The notes: a model not told the origin generated them from the sequence alone. Positions 36,154 through 46,202 are shown, counted from the stretch's first letter. The stretch is 64,000 nt of DNA from Tenacibaculum agarivorans (GCF_001936575.1 NZ_MSMP01000024.1:1-64000), one strand, 5' to 3'. Translations and numbers: made by a program.

Positions 36154-36529
36154 ATTTTTTACTTATCTCACTTTCTTTCTGATTAAATTTTGTGACATAG
36201 AAAATAGTTTCTGGTTCATACTCAAACTTCAAAACTCGATTTGGTTCCCCTTGTAATTCATATATCGAGTTATTTTTCACAAACTTGAACTCTATTGCAT
36301 GTACAGCTGTTTCTTGTGATAATTCAGCTTCAAAAATCCCATCTCCATCTTCATCTGTCAAAGGCATTTCTACTTTCCAAGAAGGGCTGGTGAAATTTCC
36401 TTTTACTCCAATTGTTTGCACATCTTCTATTCCTCTAACATCAACTTTTAATGTTACTGTTTTTAAGTGTTGTTTTTGTACACAACTTCCTAATATAATT
36501 GCTATACATAATATAAATATTGACCTCAT
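36152..36529 (-). CDS. Small lipoprotein with a starch-binding-like (CBM20/48-type) fold
   Basis: A 125-residue protein with a lipoprotein signal (IILGSC, cysteine at residue 16). The mature part reads like an Ig-like carbohydrate-binding or glycogen-binding module: VKGNFTSPSWKVEMPLTDED, DGDGIFEAEL and the following FKFV strand. The fold call is by pattern only. It is the last gene of the DoxX-GIN-lipoprotein unit and starts six bases after the GIN gene. Confidence 0.72.
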   Translation of the reverse strand: MRSIFILCIAIILGSCVQKQHLKTVTLKVDVRGIEDVQTIGVKGNFTSPSWKVEMPLTDEDGDGIFEAELSQETAVHAIEFKFVKNNSIYELQGEPNRVLKFEYEPETIFYVTKFNQKESEISKK

Positions 36530-36535
36530 GACTTT

Positions 36536-37420
36536 TTATTTTTTAAATAGATTGACTGTTTTGTTTTTATCGTTTTCCGTTATGGTTACTAATAGTTTTC
36601 GCATCCCCAACTTATTTACCTTATATACTTTGGTTCCAGTAGTCCATCTTTCTTTTTTTGTAAATTCTGGCAGTAATGAAAATCCATAACTAAATTTACC
36701 TCCACTTTTTTTCGGGCCAACTACTTCAAAGTGATTGCGTTTCCATGAATTATTTTTGATTTTTATAGCAATCCATTCTCCTACATCTTCCAAATTTTCT
36801 TTAGGTCTTGCCAGATATTCCTGATAATTCCCTGTAATTTTTTTAGGCTTTCCAGACAAAAGTAAATCTCCCTCTTTTCCTATTACTGTATGTAAATTCT
36901 CATCCGTTTTTATTTTTGCTTTTCCATATCCCGTGATAACTACATCCGTATTTTCTGCGCTGATTTTTGTGGCGTCTACCATTCCATTTCTAACTTTAAT
37001 TTTTAGTTGATCTGTGATTCCCTCAAGTATTATTTTACCAACAGATGCAAATACTTTCAGTTTATCGTTATTTATATTAATAATTTCAGTGGTGCTATGC
37101 GTATCTTGTTCTACATAAGCTAATGATGGGGCTCCAATTTTTATAGTAATTGCTTTTGTAGGCTCAATCCATTTAACTTGATCGAAATGAATAGTATTTC
37201 CTTTTTGTTTTTTGCCTATATAATCAAATAAATTACTTTCGGCTGTAATTATAATTTTTTCATCAGCTGAAGCATCAATGATTACTTTAGCATTAAGATC
37301 TATTTTGATATTTTTTAAAGTTGAAATAGTAAATGTTTTTGTTTCTAACACTCCATTTCCTTTGATTTGCCCTAAAACTGTTCCTACAGTTAATAGCAGT
37401 AAGAAAATTAAAACTCTCAT
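36536..37420 (-). CDS. GIN domain-containing protein (DUF2807)
   Basis: A 294-residue exported protein: signal peptide (residues 1-17), then a GIN/DUF2807 beta-helix-like domain (about residues 25-190). It shows the typical opening LKNIKIDLNAKVIIDASADE and repeated short strands. The C-terminal third (about 200-294) is a separate basic beta domain with no recognised family. Many Bacteroidota carry such putative auto-transporter-like adhesin domains at the cell surface. It lies 20 bases after doxX. Confidence 0.82.
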   Translation of the reverse strand: MRVLIFLLLLTVGTVLGQIKGNGVLETKTFTISTLKNIKIDLNAKVIIDASADEKIIITAESNLFDYIGKKQKGNTIHFDQVKWIEPTKAITIKIGAPSLAYVEQDTHSTTEIININNDKLKVFASVGKIILEGITDQLKIKVRNGMVDATKISAENTDVVITGYGKAKIKTDENLHTVIGKEGDLLLSGKPKKITGNYQEYLARPKENLEDVGEWIAIKIKNNSWKRNHFEVVGPKKSGGKFSYGFSLLPEFTKKERWTTGTKVYKVNKLGMRKLLVTITENDKNKTVNLFKK

Positions 37421-37440
37421 GATATAGTAATTTTATATTG

Positions 37441-37923
37441 TTATATTTTTTTTGACAGTAAATAGTCTAGTCCGAATCTTCCTGATCCTAAATACAGGTT
37501 ATAAGTAGCTACCCATAAGAATCCCATAGCGGGTAACATCCCCCAAGTTCCTTGTCCCCATTTTTGCATAAAAATGGCCACTAACATGGTACACACAACC
37601 AAAAAAGAAGCTACTCTTGTTTTTAATCCAAAGGCTAATAACAATCCTCCTACAGCTTCGCTAAAAGCTCCCATCCAAGCGAAGAAAACTGGAAATAAAG
37701 CAAAAATCCCTCCATAATTAGCCACATCTTCTGGAAACCATGCTGATACTTCAAAAAGACTTAAATTTCGATCATCTGGTGTCCAAGGCATGCCAAATTT
37801 GCTTGCTCCAAAATCAAGTGCTAATAACATACCGCAAATGAATCGGATAATAGCAAAGTGTAAATCTAATACCCAATGTTTTTGTAAAACTGGTGTGATT
37901 AATAATTTTAATACTGCTCTCAT
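37441..37923 (-). CDS. DoxX family membrane protein
   Basis: A 160-residue DoxX-type protein with four membrane helices (around residues 22-42, 68-88, 95-118 and 125-148) and the family-like GGLLLAFGLKTRVASFLVV segment. DoxX proteins are quinone-linked or redox-related membrane subunits, but the exact role is unknown for most. It leads the three-gene unit with the GIN protein and the small lipoprotein. The region before it contains AATCTTTG, one base off the -7 consensus. Confidence 0.88.
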   Translation of the reverse strand: MRAVLKLLITPVLQKHWVLDLHFAIIRFICGMLLALDFGASKFGMPWTPDDRNLSLFEVSAWFPEDVANYGGIFALFPVFFAWMGAFSEAVGGLLLAFGLKTRVASFLVVCTMLVAIFMQKWGQGTWGMLPAMGFLWVATYNLYLGSGRFGLDYLLSKKI

Positions 37924-38147
37924 AAGTAAAATTTTTTATCTCGTTTTTGATGACACAAAGATTTACATTCACTTACGAATGGACGACTTAAACCGTATAA
38001 ACAGGGCTCATATACGATTTGAGACGTCTTATATTTTCAGTTTTTAAGGATCAATAAACAAGTATCAATGAAAAATCATTGTTCCTAAATAATAAGGTGC
38101 GGTATTACAAAGATTGCATCCGAATTTAAGAAATGAGATTATGAAAA

Positions 38148-39329
38148 TTAATTATTCATACGCTGTAAAAATTCAGTTGGTGAAGTATTGGTAAGTTTTT
38201 TGAAAACTCTATTGAAAGTTGCTTTACTATTGAAACCAGAATCAAGTGCTATTCCAAGTAAAGAGATTTTAGCATGCTCGCCTCCTGCTAGCTTCTCTTT
38301 TACTAAATTAACTCTAAAACTATTAATAAAATCGTTAAAATTTTGCCCAAATCCACTATTAATCACTTCAGATAACTCAGCACGATTCATTTGTAACTCA
38401 TTGGCCAACTCAGATAAATTTAAATCAGGATTTAGATATGGTTTTTCAGCTTCAAAATACTGATTAACAATATGTTTTTTATCTTTAAACTCTTCACTTT
38501 CTTTTTTCTTTTTTTGTGATTTCTTTATCGATTTGACATCAAAATTAATTGATGTAAGTGGAATTAAATCTGTAAAATAGCCCTTTACTCCTACATAAAT
38601 TACAATTAGAGCAGAACAAAACTGAAGCCACCACTTTTGTGTCCAGCTTAATTCAATAATAAATTCATCAATAAAAATCTGTAGAATACCGTAAATAAAG
38701 ATAAAACTATAAACATATAGAAAATTACGAATCCAGTTTAATTCTAATTTATAAGTATTCGAAAAGAAGTCTTGAATTTTTTTTCTGTAGTTATAAAAAA
38801 GTTGGAAAGTAAATGCTAAGTACAATAACATTTGCGCTGTAGAGAAAAAAGTTACCAAAGGATCTACATATTTCCATAAAAGATTTTCAACCGCTGGTCC
38901 GTTTTGAACGTTATCAAAATTAGGTTGATTTATATCGTAAAGTAATACCCCTAATTTGATAATGAAGAAAAGTAACCAAGGTACTAAATGCCAGAAATCT
39001 TTTTTCTTAAACTTAAAATCAGCTATTGTAATTGACTTTACATAGAAATAAATTAATGGTGCTAATACCATACCTAATGATACTAGATAATAATTAATTT
39101 TGGTATTTCTAAAGGTATCATACCAATCCATAAAACCAATTGTATAGGTAGTTCTATGATAACAAGTTATAAGTACTATGGAAGCTAATAAAACATCATT
39201 TATATTTTTCTTTTGAATAAATCTCACTAGTAACATTACTCCTAAGATTAATCCTTGTAATACTAATACTAATAAAGGTGTACTGTAAAGGTTAAAGTTA
39301 GGAAAAACAAATAATGAATATGGCATCAT
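38148..39329 (-). CDS. Membrane-bound AraC family transcriptional regulator
   Basis: A 393-residue protein: seven or so membrane helices across residues 10-250, then a cytoplasmic AraC/XylS DNA-binding domain with two helix-turn-helix units in the last 100 residues (LNLSELANELQMNRAELSEVINS and ISLLGIALDSGFNSKATFNRVFKK). The design is of a membrane sensor fused directly to a transcription factor. The ATG at 39329 is chosen (39326 is the next). A TATATTTG element at 39333-39340 sits immediately upstream, which implies a leaderless or nearly leaderless message if it is real. Longer frames would overlap the divergent gene at 39415. Confidence 0.87.
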   Translation of the reverse strand: MMPYSLFVFPNFNLYSTPLLVLVLQGLILGVMLLVRFIQKKNINDVLLASIVLITCYHRTTYTIGFMDWYDTFRNTKINYYLVSLGMVLAPLIYFYVKSITIADFKFKKKDFWHLVPWLLFFIIKLGVLLYDINQPNFDNVQNGPAVENLLWKYVDPLVTFFSTAQMLLYLAFTFQLFYNYRKKIQDFFSNTYKLELNWIRNFLYVYSFIFIYGILQIFIDEFIIELSWTQKWWLQFCSALIVIYVGVKGYFTDLIPLTSINFDVKSIKKSQKKKKESEEFKDKKHIVNQYFEAEKPYLNPDLNLSELANELQMNRAELSEVINSGFGQNFNDFINSFRVNLVKEKLAGGEHAKISLLGIALDSGFNSKATFNRVFKKLTNTSPTEFLQRMNN

Positions 39330-39332
39330 GCT

Positions 39333-39340
39333 CAAATATA
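39333..39340 (-). promoter_or_regulatory. Possible -7 element for the AraC gene
   Basis: On the minus strand this reads TATATTTG, a perfect consensus, but it is only three bases before the ATG at 39329, so the message would start at or inside the start codon. Confidence 0.4.
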
Positions 39341-39414
39341 TAAAATATGATTTGGTTGTAACAGATCTTATACTACATTGCATAAGATTGTTTAAATTAG
39401 TCCCCAAAAGGTAA

Positions 39415-40950
39415 ATGTTGAAAAAAATAGCTACGCTTACATTATTCCTATATGTCACTACTCTTTTTCCTCAAGAAAAGATTGGTGAAATTGCGAATAG
39501 TTTAAAAACATCAAGAAAAAATATTCAAGATTATTTTTCAATTGTTAATACTACTAATCAAGATATTGCTTCCTTTGTTTTAGAGAAAAAGAAAATATAT
39601 GCCTATCTAACAGATAAAAACATCAACTTAAAAAAATCCTTAGTAACCACTAAGAAAATTGATAAGCATAATGGTTTGGTTGGTAGAATGTATAAGGGTA
39701 ATATATACACCTTAATAACTACAACCAAAGATTTATCTAGTTTCTCTTTTATTACTTTTAATTTTGATACTAATGAGGTTACTGTTACGGAAGACCAAGT
39801 TAATGACGATATTATTTATTTAGAAAGTATTAACCAAGAAAATAAAACTCATATTCTATTTCTGTATAGACCTACTTCTGAGTTACTTGTAAAAACTTAT
39901 ACTATTGAAGGAAAAATTACTACCAAAACATTTAATGTAAAAGAGGAAGATTACCTTAGAAATAGAGATAGAAATACCACTTTACCTAAGTTACTGTATG
40001 ATTTAGTCATGAATGATTATGCCGTGACTAAAGTAAATCCTTTTGAATATGACGCTTCGGAAACAAATATGCTAAGTCTTTCTAATCAGAGTACTCTTTA
40101 CAAAGAGAACTTTAAAAAAGGGAATAAAATATTACCTATTACTATTGAAACTACTTCTAAATTCAATAAGCTATATACTTTTAAAGATCGATTGGTAATT
40201 ACCTTAGATAAGAATAAATTCTATACTCAAATTTTAGATTTGAACTTACAAGACAATTCTTACAGCTATAAACAAATTAAAAAACCTTTATACGATGTTT
40301 TTGAGCATCGAAAAACATCAAATTCATTTTTATACAATGATCTTTTATTTATGGCTACATGCTCTAAACAAAAGTTAGTTTTTCAAATTTTTAGTTTAAC
40401 CGATAATAAAGTCATAAAAGAGTATACCATTACCTCTGGTAAACCGATTACATTTAAGAACTCACCCATTATTTTAAAAGGTGGTGCTTATAAAGAGCAT
40501 AGAGAGATTGAGAGCAGTGAAGTTTTTATTAAAAAAATATTTTATGGTAATATTGGTATCATTGTCACTAAAAATCAACAAGGCTATCATCTCACTCTAG
40601 GAGGAAAAAAGCAAGCTGTAATTCAAGACCCAATTATGGGAACCCCAACAATATTAAATTCTGGAAGTTACCCTATTTTTAACTCTAGGCGAAGTGGTGT
40701 TGTGGATAGTGATGCTGATATTTTAAATTCTTTTGTAGAAAATAAATCTACATATTTTACTGCTATTTTAGATGAAAACTTTGATCCTATTGAAGGAGAA
40801 ACTCCCAAAACAGTTTTTGAAAAAATAAATACTTTTAAAGAAAACTTAGAGAGTGATATTAAACTAGAATACGTTTTTGAATTAGAAGATGATTTAATTT
40901 TTAGTTATTATGAAAAAGATACGAAGAAACTACATTTTATTAAGTTTTAA
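39415..40950 (+). CDS. Exported protein of unknown function, paralogue of the gene at 34659
   Basis: A 511-residue protein with a signal peptide (residues 1-19, ending TLFPQE) and a beta-rich mature region. The similarity to the 34659 protein is spread over the whole chain, for instance IFYGNIGIIVTKNQQGYHLTL against IYGGKVGVAVRKLNNDSYQMTL. It ends in a lysine/tyrosine-rich segment (YYEKDTKKLHFIKF). No T9SS domain is seen. The ATG at 39415 is immediately followed by TTG. The gene diverges from the AraC regulator, which may control it. Confidence 0.75.
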   Translation: MLKKIATLTLFLYVTTLFPQEKIGEIANSLKTSRKNIQDYFSIVNTTNQDIASFVLEKKKIYAYLTDKNINLKKSLVTTKKIDKHNGLVGRMYKGNIYTLITTTKDLSSFSFITFNFDTNEVTVTEDQVNDDIIYLESINQENKTHILFLYRPTSELLVKTYTIEGKITTKTFNVKEEDYLRNRDRNTTLPKLLYDLVMNDYAVTKVNPFEYDASETNMLSLSNQSTLYKENFKKGNKILPITIETTSKFNKLYTFKDRLVITLDKNKFYTQILDLNLQDNSYSYKQIKKPLYDVFEHRKTSNSFLYNDLLFMATCSKQKLVFQIFSLTDNKVIKEYTITSGKPITFKNSPIILKGGAYKEHREIESSEVFIKKIFYGNIGIIVTKNQQGYHLTLGGKKQAVIQDPIMGTPTILNSGSYPIFNSRRSGVVDSDADILNSFVENKSTYFTAILDENFDPIEGETPKTVFEKINTFKENLESDIKLEYVFELEDDLIFSYYEKDTKKLHFIKF

Positions 40951-40977
40951 CCTCTTTTTTGATTGAAGAAATAAAAA

Positions 40978-41037
40978 TACCATCTGAGTAGAAAAATTAA
41001 TGTTTACTTTAACAAAAACATACTACATCAGATGGTA
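40978..41037. terminator. Long inverted repeat between convergent genes
   Basis: TACCATCTGAGTAG (40978-40991) pairs with CTACATCAGATGGTA (41023-41037) with one bulge. Inside the loop, ATGTTT and AAACAT can pair as well. The 60-base structure lies between two convergent stop codons, so it probably separates their transcripts, although there is no long T-run beside it. It could also be a small palindromic element. Confidence 0.55.
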
Positions 41038-41092
41038 ATCAAAAAACCTAAATTTAAATTTTGATACTTATATTTAAGCAGCTAACAAACTA

Positions 41093-43093
41093 TTATTCTT
41101 TAATTAAAAATTTTCCACTATAAATTTCTCCATCTAGGGAAACTCTATAGATGTACAGTGTATTATCCTTAAAGGCTTTATCTGAAATTTTTAAGGTAAT
41201 TGTATTACCCGAGCCTTTTCCAACAGCCAATTCTTTTCCTAAAATTGAAAAAAGATCTATGGTAATTTTTTTATACTCTTTTACTGTATTGACTTTAAAA
41301 AAGTCTTTCGAAAAATCAATAGACAAAAGAGGATCATCTCCAGTTGATACTTCATCTATACTCAATACAGTTGTAGGTAATTCACCCAAACCTTCACATG
41401 GATAACTAGCATTTGTAGGATCACTACATGGTCTTAATTCATCCCAATTCCTACTTGTAAATCTAGTTAGATTGACAAAATCAATCTTCTTTCCATGTAA
41501 CTCTGGCATTCTTCCATGTGTATTTGGATCTTTACCATGACCTATAAATTCTCTGAAATTATTTTCCTTAGGTCCCCAAGTACTCATATAATTTTTACAA
41601 TTTGTAATTCCAGTGGAGTATAGTTTATCAGGTCTACAATCTGCAGATTCGTTAGGGTCACGGGGTGCTACTGGATCTGGCAATGTCCATAATCCTCCAT
41701 CGAAATTATCAATGCCATATCCTTTGTAAATACGATCAGACCAAATTAAGACTTCATCATCTCCTGCTGCATATTTAAACCATGGCATTAAATGCTGTAA
41801 AAACGCATATCCTATAATGGGGCCACCTGCAACATTTATATAATTCCTATCCCTATTTGTGTTATCGGTATCTGGATATATACCTCCTGCTGGTCCATCT
41901 ATATAACCATATGGATCTGCTGCTGAACCTTGACCATCTAATTTTGGATACAGTCTATTGAAATACAAGTGAATATTATCAATACCTAAATGATCTCCCC
42001 AAATTGGCATTCCAGATTTACCCATGGTGATTTGTGCATCTTCTTGAAAAAAACGTTTTTCTATGGCCTCTTGATTACTTGCTATACTACGTACATCTTC
42101 TAAAATAGTAACATCATCATACATTGATGCAAAAAATACTAGAGGTGGTTTTTTACCTAAATGTTGACCAGCTCCAGATTGAAAAGGAATTCCCATTTTA
42201 TACACAGCATAAATATCTATTCCTTTTTGCACTAAAGAATACACTGCTGCTTTTTTCTCTTCTTCAGATTCTTTTCCAAAAACTTTTGTCAAATCCTCCA
42301 AGAAAATTCGTGCTTGAGCCGATGCATAACGATTAAACTTAGGAAAATACCCATGAGGAATTGTAGCTCGATGAAATTCTCCCATTCCTCCTCTATTCGA
42401 ATGATATATTTCTATTTGTGGCTCTAACCAAGTTTCAAAACCTTTAGTACCTCCAATAACTCCATTAGTTCCATCAGAAGCTTGAGGAAATTTAGGTAGT
42501 CTATTCATTTTTATTTTGTCTACGGAAAATAAGGGCTTCCATGTTCCATGAAAAGGTGGTCTAAACAAAGTAGTTCCTCTGTTTTCTGGTACTTCTTTTA
42601 AAATGGTTAAAATTGCTGAAGTATTCACACAACCTGCTGCAATTCCTTTAGTTCCACAATCTGAAGTTCTTGCTTCTATTTTAATAATAGACACATCTCC
42701 ATATGTAGTAAAAGGGACGATATTCATTACATTTAAATTTGCATCATAATGCTGAGGATATGTATTTAGAATACCTTGCTTTTGATTCTCAAACGATATT
42801 AATTCTCCAGAACTATCTCTAAGTAAATCAGGGTTTAACATAGCTCCGTTGATCTCTCCATCAGGTGTCATTCCTGTAATGGTAACTGTGCCTGTAGGTG
42901 TTTTTGTTGCGATCCAATAATCTCCAGTAGCAAATTGTCCATATTCGCAAGGTCCTCCTTCACAATTAAAGCTAAATGTAAAAATGGTTCCTTTTTTATC
43001 TACTGAAATCTCATTAGTAGTCTGTGCATTTAGTAGTGCAAGACTGGTATACCGTAATGTTAAAAGGATTAATAAAATGTTTTTAGGTTTCAT
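41093..43093 (-). CDS. Secreted T9SS cargo protein of unknown function
   Basis: A 666-residue protein: signal peptide (residues 1-23), a large unrecognised beta-rich and aromatic-rich region, and a C-terminal sorting domain (from about residue 600, ending YIYRVSLDGEIYSGKFLIKE). Calcium-loop-like acidic stretches (DGPAGGIYPDTDNTNRD) and six or more cysteines suggest a disulfide-stabilised surface enzyme or binding protein. It lies just downstream of the G8-domain gene on the same strand and shares the palindromic element (43164-43177) 71 bases before its start. The activity is unknown. Confidence 0.72.
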   Translation of the reverse strand: MKPKNILLILLTLRYTSLALLNAQTTNEISVDKKGTIFTFSFNCEGGPCEYGQFATGDYWIATKTPTGTVTITGMTPDGEINGAMLNPDLLRDSSGELISFENQKQGILNTYPQHYDANLNVMNIVPFTTYGDVSIIKIEARTSDCGTKGIAAGCVNTSAILTILKEVPENRGTTLFRPPFHGTWKPLFSVDKIKMNRLPKFPQASDGTNGVIGGTKGFETWLEPQIEIYHSNRGGMGEFHRATIPHGYFPKFNRYASAQARIFLEDLTKVFGKESEEEKKAAVYSLVQKGIDIYAVYKMGIPFQSGAGQHLGKKPPLVFFASMYDDVTILEDVRSIASNQEAIEKRFFQEDAQITMGKSGMPIWGDHLGIDNIHLYFNRLYPKLDGQGSAADPYGYIDGPAGGIYPDTDNTNRDRNYINVAGGPIIGYAFLQHLMPWFKYAAGDDEVLIWSDRIYKGYGIDNFDGGLWTLPDPVAPRDPNESADCRPDKLYSTGITNCKNYMSTWGPKENNFREFIGHGKDPNTHGRMPELHGKKIDFVNLTRFTSRNWDELRPCSDPTNASYPCEGLGELPTTVLSIDEVSTGDDPLLSIDFSKDFFKVNTVKEYKKITIDLFSILGKELAVGKGSGNTITLKISDKAFKDNTLYIYRVSLDGEIYSGKFLIKE

Positions 43094-43163
43094 GATTTTA
43101 GGGATTCAGAGTAAGAGTTTTAGATTATGTAACAAAAATAGCTTCATCTTATTTTTAAAAACA

Positions 43164-43177
43164 CCCTGTTTTCAGGG
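43164..43177. promoter_or_regulatory. CCCTG-TTTT-CAGGG palindrome (copy A)
   Basis: A perfect 5-base inverted repeat around TTTT, 71 bases upstream of the 666-residue cargo gene. It is one of four similar 14-base sites in the secreted-protein island and a candidate binding site for a dimeric regulator. Confidence 0.5.
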
Positions 43178-43227
43178 AAAAATACTATATATGAGTATTT
43201 TAAAAACAAATTTTATATTCTATTAAG

Positions 43228-46179
43228 CTATTTATCTTCTGTAATTCTAATATCAAAACCTTGATATATATGTGGTTCCCATCTTGCATTAATATTTAAA
43301 GGGAAATTAACTAAACCACCTATTACTTTAATCCATACTTTATTGTTTGTTTTATCTTGCCAATAGCTAGCTTCATTAGCCTTTTTTACTTCTTGTAAAC
43401 TATTAACTTTTGTGTAATCTTGTAATTTGTGATCAGTAAAGCTACGTTCAGCAAATACTTTTGCGTTTTTAGTTCCTGTAAACTCAATAGCTAAGACTAT
43501 TTCATCTTCTTCTAGTCTAAGATTATCTAGCGTAACTTGTAAATCATATATACCATCCAAACTGGGATAACTCACCTCAAAAATCCCACCTTTTTGCAAC
43601 GCAGCATGTTTAAACCACTGGATTGATGCCTTTGTTGTTTCATACAATTGAATTTTATCTACAACATTTAAATTTTCATCATAACGTGTAAATATCATAT
43701 CCGTAAGATTTTCTGATGATCCATTTGCTGCTTTAATATCTGCTTCATCTAAACCATAAAAAGGTCCAGGAACACTAACTCCTCCATTTAATTCTTTACT
43801 CCAAGGTGCCAACACTTGAATATCTTTTTGATCTTTACCATAATAAAAAGGTCTATCATAAACTAAATAATTTTTTTTAGGCCCCCAATACCCATGATAA
43901 TCCCATGTTGCTCCTGAAAAAGTTACGTGAGGAGTGTCACCACCTATTTGCCAACTTATTTCAGACTCATTTGCAGTTATTTTTACACCAGGGTGACTAT
44001 TAATTAAAATATTCCCTACACTTAACCAATGTCCTTTTTCTACAGGTCTAACATAATAATCATACATACCAAAAACACCAGAACGTTTATTTAATATTGG
44101 AGGGAAATTAATAGCTATATTCCCTTGTACATCAAAGGTATGATGATAACTAGCAAAAGCGTTTCTAACAGGGCTATTATTTCTAGAAGATTCATTTTTT
44201 GCATAGTTTAAGCTTCTTCCCACAACTAAACCACCTAAAATTAAACCTCTATTTCCTGCGCCTGCAAAACAAGTTTCAAAATTATCAGCAGCTGTTGCTT
44301 CCAAAGTATTTACAAAATTTGCACGATCCCAAATTCCATGTGTACTTTTCCAACCGCTGAATCGTTTAATGGCAAAACGTAACCAGCTACTCATGTCGTT
44401 ACCATTATGGTTACCAGGACGTCCTGATCTTTCAGCTGTATAGACTGATGGTCGTGTATTTCCTTCTTCATCTTTTTCAGGATTATCACTATGTAAAGCA
44501 TCTGCTTTACAAGAGTGAGCTGTGTTATATTCAAATGTACCAAAAGGCATTTTTCCAGGATTCATTATTTTTCCATCTTCATATAAAGCCCCTGCGCTTT
44601 CTCCAAAAGGACGATCAGGAAAAGCTAACCAAAAGCCATTACCTTCACTATCTGCTACATGATTGTTTTTTGTAGTATTATCTGGATTACTAATCCAAAA
44701 ACCTGAAGACCCTTTTCTGTCACCACTTAATTCATGTTTTTTTAAGGCAAACTTCTTTTCTGGATTCCTAACTTTTAACACTAAATTACCATCGAATGTA
44801 TTCCTACGTTCTGCGGCATCTTCTGTAAAAATTCCATGGCCCTTAACATCATAAACAATATTATTTTGCACTAAAGTTCCATTGGTTCCATGTACTACAA
44901 TTCCTCTATTCATCGATACATTTATGGTTGAGTTTTTTATGTATTGACCAGTTGCATCTCCTAAATTTTCAGAACCTTTATAACTTAACATATGCCAATG
45001 AAAAGGATAACGACCTAACTTTCCTCGTTGTCCTCCTCTTTTAATTTCAACACCATCTAAATGGGCCTCTGATTCACGCATAATCATAATATGTACTCCA
45101 AATCCTTGATCTTTCCATGCAGCATCATCTGGGGATTGCACAACAATATTCCTTGTTAAGTTACCTACTGGAGCCCTTTGATCTAATACCTTTGGATTGT
45201 TGGGCTGTATTCCATACAAAAAGTCTCCTTCAGGTGTTGGTACTATATTTTGTTCAGTAAGACTCATTCCATTGTTAGTTGCATATTGTAATTTTCCCCA
45301 ATGAAAAGCTTCTAACCCTTTTTCTAAACTTATATTTTTACCATTTACAGCACTAATTTTTATGCGTTGTGTAATTGATTTTCCATTGGCAGCTTCATAA
45401 AAATCCGTTGGGCCAACAACTATTTCATCTCCTACTTTCCAATTCACTCCTTCTTTTAATACTAATTTAGTTGCTCCATCTTCTGCATGATCGTTTATTT
45501 TAGTCCAAGCAATAGCTGGTGAAGCTCCATGTAATTCTAATTTACCTCCCATCATTACCATAATTCCACGTGTATTAGCTGCTTCCGTATCCGTATCTGT
45601 CAATGTGATGATTGCTTTGTGTGTAAAAGATTCTTCTGGAGTACCAACTATGAATTCTCCTCCATGTACCATAATATTTTCTGCTGTTAAAGACAAATCT
45701 TTACGAGCAAATTCAAGTGTCCCCATGACCATTATTTTACCAAGTGCAGGAGGATTTTCATCTAAGATGATATGTTTATCTTTAGGAATCATAACCTCTT
45801 CTCCTGCTTCAGGCTTACCCCTTGTTCCCCAAGTAGCAAGCTCTGACCATAAAAATTTTTCTAAGACAGGCTTTTTAACAAGAAGTGCATTAGAATAAAA
45901 GGTATCACAATTAGGTGTTTCTATTCTAGCCCTATAATATCTAGGTAAACCTTTAAGGGTTATTACATAATTATTTGTAGTTGCTCCTTCAATATCATTC
46001 CAATCTACCTTATTACTTGAGTATTGCCATTGTATTTCTTGACTTCCTTCAAAATGACTAGCTGTTAGTTTTAAGGTTTCATTATTTCTAGCTGTAATTT
46101 CTAATTGTGCAATTACTTTGCTAACACTCATAAAAACAATGATGAGTAGTATACTATATTTTTTTGCTATACTTTTCAT
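43228..46179 (-). CDS. G8-domain beta-helix protein (CEMIP/TMEM2-like)
   Basis: A 983-residue protein: signal peptide (residues 1-24), an Ig-like domain (about 25-100), a G8 domain (from about 105, with FLWSELATWGTRGKPEAGEE and MIPKDKHIILDENPPA), then a long right-handed beta-helix. The helix carries the PFHWHML and 'HVTFSGATWDYHGYWG'-type aromatic loops seen in CEMIP and TMEM2. In animals these proteins are tied to hyaluronan degradation, and in bacteria the substrate is unknown. It could be a polysaccharide-active surface protein. There is no clear T9SS domain at the C-terminus (RWEPHIYQGFDIRITEDK). It starts 23 bases after the CBM-like gene, so the two form an operon. Confidence 0.85.
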   Translation of the reverse strand: MKSIAKKYSILLIIVFMSVSKVIAQLEITARNNETLKLTASHFEGSQEIQWQYSSNKVDWNDIEGATTNNYVITLKGLPRYYRARIETPNCDTFYSNALLVKKPVLEKFLWSELATWGTRGKPEAGEEVMIPKDKHIILDENPPALGKIMVMGTLEFARKDLSLTAENIMVHGGEFIVGTPEESFTHKAIITLTDTDTEAANTRGIMVMMGGKLELHGASPAIAWTKINDHAEDGATKLVLKEGVNWKVGDEIVVGPTDFYEAANGKSITQRIKISAVNGKNISLEKGLEAFHWGKLQYATNNGMSLTEQNIVPTPEGDFLYGIQPNNPKVLDQRAPVGNLTRNIVVQSPDDAAWKDQGFGVHIMIMRESEAHLDGVEIKRGGQRGKLGRYPFHWHMLSYKGSENLGDATGQYIKNSTINVSMNRGIVVHGTNGTLVQNNIVYDVKGHGIFTEDAAERRNTFDGNLVLKVRNPEKKFALKKHELSGDRKGSSGFWISNPDNTTKNNHVADSEGNGFWLAFPDRPFGESAGALYEDGKIMNPGKMPFGTFEYNTAHSCKADALHSDNPEKDEEGNTRPSVYTAERSGRPGNHNGNDMSSWLRFAIKRFSGWKSTHGIWDRANFVNTLEATAADNFETCFAGAGNRGLILGGLVVGRSLNYAKNESSRNNSPVRNAFASYHHTFDVQGNIAINFPPILNKRSGVFGMYDYYVRPVEKGHWLSVGNILINSHPGVKITANESEISWQIGGDTPHVTFSGATWDYHGYWGPKKNYLVYDRPFYYGKDQKDIQVLAPWSKELNGGVSVPGPFYGLDEADIKAANGSSENLTDMIFTRYDENLNVVDKIQLYETTKASIQWFKHAALQKGGIFEVSYPSLDGIYDLQVTLDNLRLEEDEIVLAIEFTGTKNAKVFAERSFTDHKLQDYTKVNSLQEVKKANEASYWQDKTNNKVWIKVIGGLVNFPLNINARWEPHIYQGFDIRITEDK

Positions 46180-46202
46180 GAAAATAGAGTTTCTTTTTAT
46201 TT

